A DNA stretch of 54,176 nucleotides from an uncultured Bacilli bacterium. Lineage in GTDB: Bacteria; Bacillota_I; Bacilli_A; RFN20; CAG-449. The stretch is taken from positions 1 through 54,176 of the forward strand of contig CANQCZ010000007.1 in the NCBI GenBank assembly GCA_947591215.1. The letters run 5' to 3'. The translations under genes and the position numbers were made by a program. Below, piece after piece: positions 48,372 to 54,176 of this stretch (positions are counted from its first letter, which is position 1; each line of letters opens with the position of its first letter). Under the pieces are notes generated by a model that was not told the origin of the DNA, made no database searches, and saw only the letters and a program-made list of their open reading frames with translations.

Positions 48372-50678
48372 TTAATTTTGTAGCGCCTTCTTTTGATCTA
48401 AATACTTATTGAAAAAGTAAATGCCAAATCCCACTAACACAAACAAGGGCAAAATAATGAATAAAGTCCACCACCAAGAAAGCACCAAATAAACTATCGT
48501 TGAAGTAATATAAGAAACCACTAACCAAAAGAGAATTGTCATTCCGAGTTTTTTCTTCGGCAACTCGGCTTTTGCAGTAGCCACCGCGGCAAAGCAAGGA
48601 ATAGTTGTCATATTGAAGGTAATAAAGGAAATTAAAGCCGGCCAAGTAATATTAGTGGCTTCAATCATCGCCAAAGATTCAATTACTCCATCTTCACTTG
48701 CCTCTTCTAAAGAGAGAAGCTCATTCAATACGTCAGGGTTAATTACTAAAGTTCCGGCTTCGGCATGAGCGATAATGCAAGTTGCTAAAGTAAAGAATGT
48801 CGCAATTACGTTTTCTTTGGCAATTAATCCGGTGACTGCAGCGACAGCAAAAACCCAACCAAAAGCAGAAAGCTGTACTCCAAATCCTAAAGGCGTGAAA
48901 ATCGGCTGAATGAATTTGCCTAAAGAGGCGAGGATCGATTGATCCATTTCTCCTCCGATATATGTCCAATCCCAAGCAAAACTAGATAAGAACCAAATCA
49001 CAATCGTCGAAGCTAATATAATTGTAAAAGCTTTTTTGATAAAATGTTTTACCTTATCCCATAAATGGACCATCAAAGCTTTTGCTTGCGGAATATGATA
49101 AGCCGGCAATTCCATAATAAATGGAGGTACATCTCCTCGCATCGTTGTATTACGCATGATAATCACGGCCACAATAGCGGTAATCATTCCCACTAAATAC
49201 ATTGCAAAGGTAATAAAGTCGGCGTTCCCGATTCCAAAATATTGAACAATCCCACCGGCAATTGCCGTTAAAATCGGTAACTTAGCCCCACAGCTGAAAA
49301 ACGGAATTACCCGAATTGTAGCGGTTCGTTCTTTGTCGTCTGCTAAAGTACGGGTATTGATCATCGCGGGAACCGAGCATCCAAAACCCATAATCATCGG
49401 CATGAAAGCTCTACCCGATAATCCGAATCGACGGAAAATACGATCTAAAATAAAGGCAACTCGAGCCATATAACCTGAATCTTCTAAGATTGAAAAGAAT
49501 AAAAAGAGAAATAAAATTTGAGGTAAGAAAGATAAGACCGCAAATAAACCCCCTAAAATTCCATCAACCACCAAACTTGAAATCCACGCTTCAGCATTCA
49601 TTGATGTAAGTAAATTAGAAACACCATCTGAAATCCAACTCGTCAAACAATCCAATAGATTGAAAAGAATCACCCCTGGCGAATTGATGCCATCGCTTGT
49701 CCATAGCAGTCCTTCAAAAGGCGAACCCATAAAAGAAGGATCTACATCATGGAATAAACCACCTAAGAAAAACAAATTTTCAGAAAACGTCAAGTGGAAA
49801 ATGAAAAGAAGAATAACCAAGAAAATAGGTATTCCCGCCCATTTATTAGTTAACACTCGATCGATTTTATCCGAGGTCGTTAACTTTTCTTTGGCCGTTT
49901 CTCTTCTTTTGATGACCGGAGAAAAATTTTTAGAGATATATTGATACCTTTCATCAGCGATGATCGCTTCAAAATCAGCACCAAAGGTATCATCTTTAAA
50001 TGTCGCTTTAAAATCATCGACAATCTGTAAAAGATCTTGATGATTTTTTATTTCCAATTCATCCTTTTCAACCAGTTTAATGGCATGGAAAAGCGGATCA
50101 GATACTCCTTTTCCTTTAAAAGCAATTTCTACATCGTGAATCAGATGTTTCAAAGCAGAATCAAGTAAAATTGTATTTCCTTGTCGCTGTTTCAACGAAG
50201 CTTCATAAGCTCGATTCATCAATGTATCGAGATTTTCTTCCCTTAAAGCACTGATTTCAATGACCGGAACACCGATTTTCTTTTCTAATGCTTGAATATC
50301 GATGCTATTGCCGTTTTTCTTTACGACATCCATCATATTTAAGGCAACAACCAAAGGAACACTAATCTCTAATAATTGAGTAGTGAGGTATAAGTTCCTC
50401 TCTAAGTTTGTCGCATCGACAATGTTAATCACACAATCCGGTTTTTCATCTAAAATATAATTTCTCGATATCACTTCTTCGGGTGTATATGGAGATAAAG
50501 AATAAATTCCCGGCAAATCGATAATTTCTACCGGCTCTTTACATTTTTTATAAACCCCTTCTTTTTTATCAACAGTTACGCCCGGCCAATTGCCGACATG
50601 TGCTGTTGATCCGGTGAGAGAATTAAATAATGTGGTTTTACCACAATTGGGATTCCCCGCTAGTGCAAATCGTTTCAT
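48372..50678 (-). CDS. feoB: Ferrous iron transporter FeoB
   Basis: 768 residues. An N-terminal GTPase (G1 GNPNCGKTTLFN, G3 DLPGIYSL, G4 NMMD) and helical GDI-like region occupy about 1-270; the membrane part has two Gate motifs (GCSVPAMINTRTL and FFSCGAKLPI, each with a Cys) and about nine helices to the C terminus. It takes up Fe(II) across the cytoplasmic membrane. The ATG overlaps the FeoA stop by 4 bases. GAAAGGAG precedes the start. Confidence 0.98.
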   Translation of the reverse strand: MKRFALAGNPNCGKTTLFNSLTGSTAHVGNWPGVTVDKKEGVYKKCKEPVEIIDLPGIYSLSPYTPEEVISRNYILDEKPDCVINIVDATNLERNLYLTTQLLEISVPLVVALNMMDVVKKNGNSIDIQALEKKIGVPVIEISALREENLDTLMNRAYEASLKQRQGNTILLDSALKHLIHDVEIAFKGKGVSDPLFHAIKLVEKDELEIKNHQDLLQIVDDFKATFKDDTFGADFEAIIADERYQYISKNFSPVIKRRETAKEKLTTSDKIDRVLTNKWAGIPIFLVILLFIFHLTFSENLFFLGGLFHDVDPSFMGSPFEGLLWTSDGINSPGVILFNLLDCLTSWISDGVSNLLTSMNAEAWISSLVVDGILGGLFAVLSFLPQILFLFLFFSILEDSGYMARVAFILDRIFRRFGLSGRAFMPMIMGFGCSVPAMINTRTLADDKERTATIRVIPFFSCGAKLPILTAIAGGIVQYFGIGNADFITFAMYLVGMITAIVAVIIMRNTTMRGDVPPFIMELPAYHIPQAKALMVHLWDKVKHFIKKAFTIILASTIVIWFLSSFAWDWTYIGGEMDQSILASLGKFIQPIFTPLGFGVQLSAFGWVFAVAAVTGLIAKENVIATFFTLATCIIAHAEAGTLVINPDVLNELLSLEEASEDGVIESLAMIEATNITWPALISFITFNMTTIPCFAAVATAKAELPKKKLGMTILFWLVVSYITSTIVYLVLSWWWTLFIILPLFVLVGFGIYFFNKYLDQKKALQN

Positions 50679-50917
50679 TTTGTCTCCTTTCCATCTTCCA
50701 CAAGGACAAAATTCGCTTCTTGCTTACGAAGCGTTAATTCGTAACCGCGGATTGTAATTTCAATCGGATCTCCTAATGGGGCTCTTTTACGAAGATAAAC
50801 TTCTGCACCCGGAGTAATTCCCATATCAAATAAACGGCGACGAATTCTCCCTTCACCTTCAATGTTTTTTATTCGGCCAGTCTCGCCGACATTGATTTCA
50901 TCTAATCTACGTAACAT
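50675..50917 (-). CDS. feoA: FeoA domain protein (second FeoA)
   Basis: 80 residues with the SH3-like FeoA fold: LDEINVGETGRIKNIEG, MGITPGAEVYLRKRAPLGDPIEITIRG and LTLRKQEANFVLV, the complete consensus. FeoA is a small cytoplasmic partner that interacts with FeoB. AAGGAGAAAACG precedes the ATG; the stop overlaps feoB. Confidence 0.95.
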   Translation of the reverse strand: MLRRLDEINVGETGRIKNIEGEGRIRRRLFDMGITPGAEVYLRKRAPLGDPIEITIRGYELTLRKQEANFVLVEDGKETK

Positions 50918-50934
50918 CGTTTTCTCCTTCCTTT

Positions 50935-51147
50935 CTACGCAACAAATATTTTCGTAGCGATGTTTCGATCAAGAGCAAGTCGACCATCCTTAACAATACA
51001 AATCACATTTCCCCCACAAATTGAAAGAATCGTGATTTTTGAGTTGACTGTAATACCGAGACTTTCAAGATATTTTTTTATCTTTTCATCAGTCAATATC
51101 TTGATTACTTTTACTTCTTGGTTTATAGGCGCTACAATAAGTGGCAT
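50935..51147 (-). CDS. feoA: FeoA domain protein (first FeoA)
   Basis: 70 residues, a shorter and more divergent FeoA: VKIL, IKKYLESLGITVNSKITIL, ICGGNVICIVKDGRLALDRNIATKIFV. The Pro/Gly-Asp-Pro loop of the standard FeoA is reduced. Two FeoA proteins in a feo operon are common in Firmicutes. This is the first gene of the operon, and AGGAGG precedes the ATG. Confidence 0.9.
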   Translation of the reverse strand: MPLIVAPINQEVKVIKILTDEKIKKYLESLGITVNSKITILSICGGNVICIVKDGRLALDRNIATKIFVA

Positions 51148-51165
51148 AACTTCCTCCTGTACGCG

Positions 51166-51183
51166 TTAGTCTTAACTAACTAA
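51166..51183 (-). promoter_or_regulatory. Candidate DtxR-type operator 1 at feo
   Basis: On the minus strand this reads TTAGTTAGTTAAGACTAA, an 18-bp imperfect palindrome (TTAGT...ACTAA) lying just downstream of the -10, across the expected transcription start. Confidence 0.65.
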
Positions 51184-51187
51184 GTGT

Positions 51188-51216
51188 ATTCTACGCTTGC
51201 GTTTTATATGTGTCAA
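51188..51216 (-). promoter_or_regulatory. feo operon promoter
   Basis: On the minus strand, TTGACA (51211-51216), 17-base spacer, TAGAAT (51188-51193). It is bracketed by the two operator-like boxes. Confidence 0.85.
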
Positions 51217-51221
51217 GCACT

Positions 51222-51239
51222 TTAGTTAGTTTTGACTAA
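51222..51239 (+). promoter_or_regulatory. Candidate DtxR-type operator 2 at feo
   Basis: On the plus strand this reads TTAGTTAGTTTTGACTAA, identical to operator 1 except for two central bases and in opposite orientation. It lies 5 bases upstream of the -35. Confidence 0.65.
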
Positions 51240-51335
51240 TTTTATTTTATAGATCGCTAAACCATAGTAAAAATAGTTTAAATTATGTATATGAAAATTA
51301 TAATTTCATAAGATTTCTTTAATAGTAGTTAAACT

Positions 51336-51369
51336 AAAAAGTTGATGATAATAGTAATATCAACTTTTC
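51336..51369 (-). terminator. Terminator of the TetR/membrane-protein unit
   Basis: AAAAGTTGAT (51337-51346) pairs with ATCAACTTTT (51359-51368); on the minus strand a T run follows. Confidence 0.8.
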
Positions 51370-51385
51370 ATTTTATTATTCAAAT

Positions 51386-52003
51386 TTAATTACTGATATT
51401 ATTCTTTTTTAAAAAAGGTTTTATTAGACAGTAAATTCCTAAGATCATCGTTATTATCGAAATGCCTAATGCAATATATATATTATAACGAGGACTCATT
51501 TCCGGTAATTCAACCGCTAAAAGACACATCTGAGTTAAGACGATATCCATTGATCCACCGACTAGTGCAATCACTCTTAAATTACGATTATAATCGTCAC
51601 GTTTCTTGTCTTTAATCAAATTGACAATCGCTTTAACAAATAAGAAAAAAGATATCGCGGCGATTGTTATTGCGATGATTGTACCATAATTCGGCATCGA
51701 GTTAACATATAATAACCGGGTATTATATAACCCATAAAACACTCCCGCACCAACAATTAATAGCGAAGAAATGACATGGATAATTATATAGTTAGTTTCA
51801 TATTTAACAATACCGACTAAACATAACAACTTTGAAACTGCTAAGCAAATTGTAAAAATTGCAGAAGCAATTAAAAAAGTCGAATTATCAACAATGCCAA
51901 AGATAATCTTAGCCATCGACCACAGGATACTCGCGATAAAAGCAACGAAAATATTGATTAATTTCTTTTGATCCTTAGAAGAATGAAAATACTTTTTTAA
52001 CAC
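51386..52003 (-). CDS. Six-helix membrane protein beside a TetR regulator
   Basis: About 205 residues with six transmembrane helices (around 20-40, 45-65, 75-95, 108-130, 143-163 and 172-192) and a basic N terminus. No family is recognised. The GTG at 52003, eight bases after AAAGG and right behind the TetR stop, is the likely start; an in-frame GTG at 52012 overlaps that ribosome binding site. Co-transcribed with the TetR gene, it is a likely target of, or partner to, that regulator, possibly in export or stress response (inference). Confidence 0.62.
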   Translation of the reverse strand: MLKKYFHSSKDQKKLINIFVAFIASILWSMAKIIFGIVDNSTFLIASAIFTICLAVSKLLCLVGIVKYETNYIIIHVISSLLIVGAGVFYGLYNTRLLYVNSMPNYGTIIAITIAAISFFLFVKAIVNLIKDKKRDDYNRNLRVIALVGGSMDIVLTQMCLLAVELPEMSPRYNIYIALGISIITMILGIYCLIKPFLKKNNISN

Positions 52004-52004
52004 T

Positions 52005-52595
52005 TTAGGCACCTTTAATTTCCGGTCTAATGCAAATCATCATCAATTCGATAATCTTGGATATATCTTCTTTACAATCATTTTCAGCCCATTTTAAAAT
52101 TACCGCGGAAGTTCCTTTTCCATAATATTCCATCATATATTCAGCCTCTTCTTCTTTAAAACCAAATCGTTTTAAAATCGGATTGAAGACATTTTGAAGC
52201 ATCTTAGAGTAAGTGTTTTCAGAATCGAAAAGTTGGGGATGATTATGCACGGCTTTAAATAAATTTTTGTTATCTTTTACAAACTCAAGATAAGGAATCA
52301 AATACTCTTCTTTGATAAAAATCAAGTCGCTCATATTCTTAGTTTCAATATCAAAATTTGCTTTACCTTTTTCTTTTAGTTTTAAATAAAACATTTGATT
52401 ACTATAAGCAATGCATTCCTTTAAAACATCATCGATCGTCTCATAGTGTAAATAGAAAGTTGAACGATTAACTCCGGCTTTGGCACAAATATCCTTCACT
52501 GTTATTAACTCAAAATCTTTTTTCAAAAGAAGCAATAACAACGCTTCATCAATTAATCGGGCCGTATTAAAATATTTGCTTTCGTGTTTATTCAT
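52005..52595 (-). CDS. TetR/AcrR family transcriptional regulator
   Basis: 196 residues. The N-terminal helix-turn-helix has TVKDICAKAGVNRSTFYLHYETIDDVL (about 33-58), the TetR signature with the F-Y-x-H-(F/Y) recognition helix. The C-terminal ligand-binding domain includes MEYYGKGTSAVILKWAEND, which resembles the TetR_C group seen in DhaS-like regulators. The ligand is unknown. AAGGAGGTCG precedes the ATG. Confidence 0.92.
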   Translation of the reverse strand: MNKHESKYFNTARLIDEALLLLLLKKDFELITVKDICAKAGVNRSTFYLHYETIDDVLKECIAYSNQMFYLKLKEKGKANFDIETKNMSDLIFIKEEYLIPYLEFVKDNKNLFKAVHNHPQLFDSENTYSKMLQNVFNPILKRFGFKEEEAEYMMEYYGKGTSAVILKWAENDCKEDISKIIELMMICIRPEIKGA

Positions 52596-52619
52596 AATCG
52601 ACCTCCTTAAATTTTAATA

Positions 52620-52973
52620 TTATTCAGTGATGCTATTTGCCAATGAAATGATATCACTCGCATATTGCTGTTTGCGACTATCCAAAATTTTTTTATAAAA
52701 TTGATAATTGAAAGAAGCCCCTAAAATACCGATAATTCCAATTACGCTTCCTATAATAATCATTAATAAATCTCCACTTCCTATAACTCCCATCGCTAAA
52801 CACATCCCGACTCCTAAGATCAATGCTGCAATAGTTCCAAAAGTGTAAGCAAATATTTCCGCCGGTCGTTTTACCTTTCGATCAAGTTTCTTTAAAGCCA
52901 CAACCTTGGATTCGGTTTTAGGAGCATATTGCTCGGCAATCTTTTCAGCATAAACTTTGTCTAAATTTTTCAT
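52620..52973 (-). CDS. Small two-helix membrane protein
   Basis: 117 residues: a charged N-terminal segment (about 1-40) with YAEKIAEQYAPKTESKVVALKKLD, then two transmembrane helices (about 43-65 and 70-92) with a short Gly-rich loop, then a charged C-terminal helix. Similar proteins occur in Firmicutes, often beside TetR-type regulators, with no firm function. It lies 24 bases upstream of the TetR gene, so they may be co-transcribed. AAGGAG precedes the ATG. Confidence 0.72.
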   Translation of the reverse strand: MKNLDKVYAEKIAEQYAPKTESKVVALKKLDRKVKRPAEIFAYTFGTIAALILGVGMCLAMGVIGSGDLLMIIIGSVIGIIGILGASFNYQFYKKILDSRKQQYASDIISLANSITE

Positions 52974-53061
52974 TTTTATTTTCTCCTTTTTATGCCTTGA
53001 TTTTAAGGCGAGAAAAATTCAAAATGAACAACACAAACAAAGAAAAATGTCTAGTTTATTT

Positions 53062-53739
53062 TCAATCTTCTTTTTTAAAGATTAAATGCACTCCACCATC
53101 ATCGATTGGCCTTGCTTCTTTAAATTTAAATTTTTTATTAACGAAATGACTGACGTTACCGACAAATTGCTTAAATTCGATATTTCCTTCTATATAAGGT
53201 GCAATCACTAACGAAAGTTCATCGATACAATCTTCACTTAAAAATCCACCATTTATAATGGAACCACCGGTTAAAACCAATCTTTCGACTTTAAATTTTA
53301 AATAAATTTTTTCTAAAGCTTCTTTTACACTATCGGCAATAATATAAGAAATTTTAATATCTCTTAAATACTCTAAATAGCGGGAATCACATTTGGAAGA
53401 CACCACTTCAACAATTTGCATATCTTGTCCACCATAATTATACTTGACATCGTCATAGAAACATTTGCCCATCCGATCAAAGCAAAAATTATAATGTTGT
53501 GCTTTAATAATATAATCAGCGCGTTCAATATTTCCCGAATATTTCGATAAATCATTTTGACCATGTGCCTTGTACATTTGGAGAGTTACTCTACCTCCCG
53601 CCATTGCAGTACCCATTTTAAAAATAATATCATCATAATACTCTCCGGAAATATCGCATCCTTCTTGCTCCATATATTTTCCATCAATCTTACCATCGAT
53701 CGATAAATACATATGACATATTACATATGGTCTTTTCAT
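53062..53739 (-). CDS. RibD C-terminal/dihydrofolate-reductase-like reductase
   Basis: 225 residues of the RibD_C family: MYLSIDGKIDGKY at the N terminus, MAGGRVTLQMY, a central IKISYIIAD strand, and VLTGGSIINGGFLSEDCIDEL, where relatives bind NADPH and the pyrimidine or pterin. Stand-alone RibD_C proteins of this length are putative NADPH-dependent reductases of riboflavin-like or folate-like substrates. Residues 150-160 carry the LKFKVERL linker. AAAAGGAG precedes the ATG. No other riboflavin genes are nearby. Confidence 0.85.
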   Translation of the reverse strand: MKRPYVICHMYLSIDGKIDGKYMEQEGCDISGEYYDDIIFKMGTAMAGGRVTLQMYKAHGQNDLSKYSGNIERADYIIKAQHYNFCFDRMGKCFYDDVKYNYGGQDMQIVEVVSSKCDSRYLEYLRDIKISYIIADSVKEALEKIYLKFKVERLVLTGGSIINGGFLSEDCIDELSLVIAPYIEGNIEFKQFVGNVSHFVNKKFKFKEARPIDDGGVHLIFKKED

Positions 53740-53949
53740 ATTCTTTTTCTCCTTTTATTTTTGTCATTACTCATATTTTAGTTATATTAAAATAATATCA
53801 ACCTCTATTTTATTAATCAAATAAACATAACCTATTATCTTTTAATTGCTTTTTTCTTTCGAGGTTGTATTTATATAATTACATTATTTTACTTCTAATA
53901 AAATAAAAAGTTTTGGAACTAAAATAGTTTCTAAAGGAACATATTAAAT

Positions 53950-53997
53950 AAAAAAAAACCTAGACAAAGGGTCTAGGTCACGTGCCAAAGATTGGCT
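53950..53997 (-). ncRNA. Possible small RNA B: two-hairpin unit
   Basis: On the minus strand a -10 TATACT (54004-54009) precedes about 48 bases with a 5' hairpin GCCAA/TTGGC (53984-53996) and a terminator hairpin ACCTAGAC/GTCTAGGT (53958-53978) ending in nine T's. There is no ribosome binding site or open frame. The same plan recurs 156 bases to the right. It might instead be a terminator of a gene beyond the window. Confidence 0.45.
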
Positions 53998-54101
53998 ACT
54001 ATTAGTATACACAATAATTCAAATAAGCAAACATAAAATGAGGTATTTTTATGAAAATTAGCTTTTCTTCAATAAATTTATCGCTAACAACATTATAAAT
54101 T

Positions 54102-54153
54102 AAAAAAACACCACATCTCATACGGTGGTGATAACCTTTTAAAAGGTTTTGGT
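54102..54153 (-). ncRNA. Possible small RNA A: two-hairpin unit
   Basis: On the minus strand a -10 TATAAT (54160-54165) precedes about 52 bases with a palindrome AACCTTTTAAAAGGTT (54133-54148) and a terminator hairpin CACCAC/GTGGTG (54109-54114 with 54125-54130) followed by seven T's. It has no open frame. The -35 would lie at or beyond the window edge, so the promoter cannot be fully judged. Confidence 0.45.
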
Positions 54154-54176
54154 ATTAATATTATACACAATTTGAA

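Noticed and set aside
53740-54176. FMN riboswitch before the RibD_C gene
   Set aside because: The hairpins have none of the conserved FMN-aptamer elements, and both end in terminators about 200 bases or more from the gene.

Overview
The window is 54 kb of AT-rich DNA densely packed with bacterial genes. It looks like a chromosome segment of a low-GC Firmicutes/Bacilli-type organism, probably in or near the Erysipelotrichales/Mollicutes-related lineages. The evidence is the AGGAGG ribosome binding sites, the feo, pcrA-ligA-gatCAB and cdaA-glmM gene sets, lipoprotein signals without outer-membrane genes, and the DUF378 and RDD proteins. TGA is an ordinary stop (it ends the genes at 11950, 22480, 26778, 43738 and 48191), so the Mycoplasma code does not apply. 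ddl and murF show that the organism makes peptidoglycan. The lineage is an inference; there is no rRNA here to test it.

Layout. 1-5.1 kb: a lipoprotein, a membrane-anchored degenerate GGDEF-EAL protein, tRNA-Ser(CGA), and a coiled-coil GIY-YIG nuclease immediately behind the tRNA. 5.1-11.6 kb: a minus-strand cluster with a two-gene activase/dehydratase-like system (BadF/BcrA-type ATPase plus HgdB-like protein), a polytopic membrane protein and a LolA-like protein. 11.7-17.7 kb: YuzA-like protein, then NERD-like protein, deoD, RDD protein, ddl, Nudix, murF and an alpha/beta hydrolase in one tight minus-strand run. 17.8-20.4 kb: a minimal SPFH protein convergent with glmM and cdaA (c-di-AMP synthase, without cdaR). 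20.5-28.4 kb: sugar kinase, a broken small membrane-protein gene, metallophosphoesterase, a gene-poor 620 bp, an ABC exporter, a DtxR-type regulator, hemolysin III and a helical-bundle protein. 28.4-36.4 kb: pcrA-ligA-gatC-gatA-gatB and a DJ-1 protein, driven by one promoter with an internal palindrome. 36.5-42.2 kb: membrane proteins of unknown role, a thioredoxin-like lipoprotein, galE. 42.2-47.5 kb: asnS, a secreted Ig-like-repeat protein, and htpG under a CIRCE-like operator. 47.6-51.2 kb: an iron module (ferritin; feoA-feoA-feoB and a 59-residue FeoB-associated Cys-rich protein). 51.3-54.2 kb: a TetR gene with a membrane partner, a small membrane protein, a RibD-C reductase, and two short hairpin-hairpin units that look like tandem small RNAs.

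Connections. The DtxR-type protein at 26778 carries iron-type (Met/Cys) rather than manganese-type metal ligands, and the feo promoter is bracketed by two copies of an 18-bp imperfect palindrome, so the two probably form one iron regulon. htpG is probably under HrcA. c-di-AMP synthesis is coupled by position to glmM and cell-wall precursor supply. The most unusual items are the degenerate GGDEF-EAL protein, the split activase system, the tandem small-RNA-like units and the operator architectures. I did not find CRISPR arrays, prophage, insertion sequences or a clearly complete new defence system.
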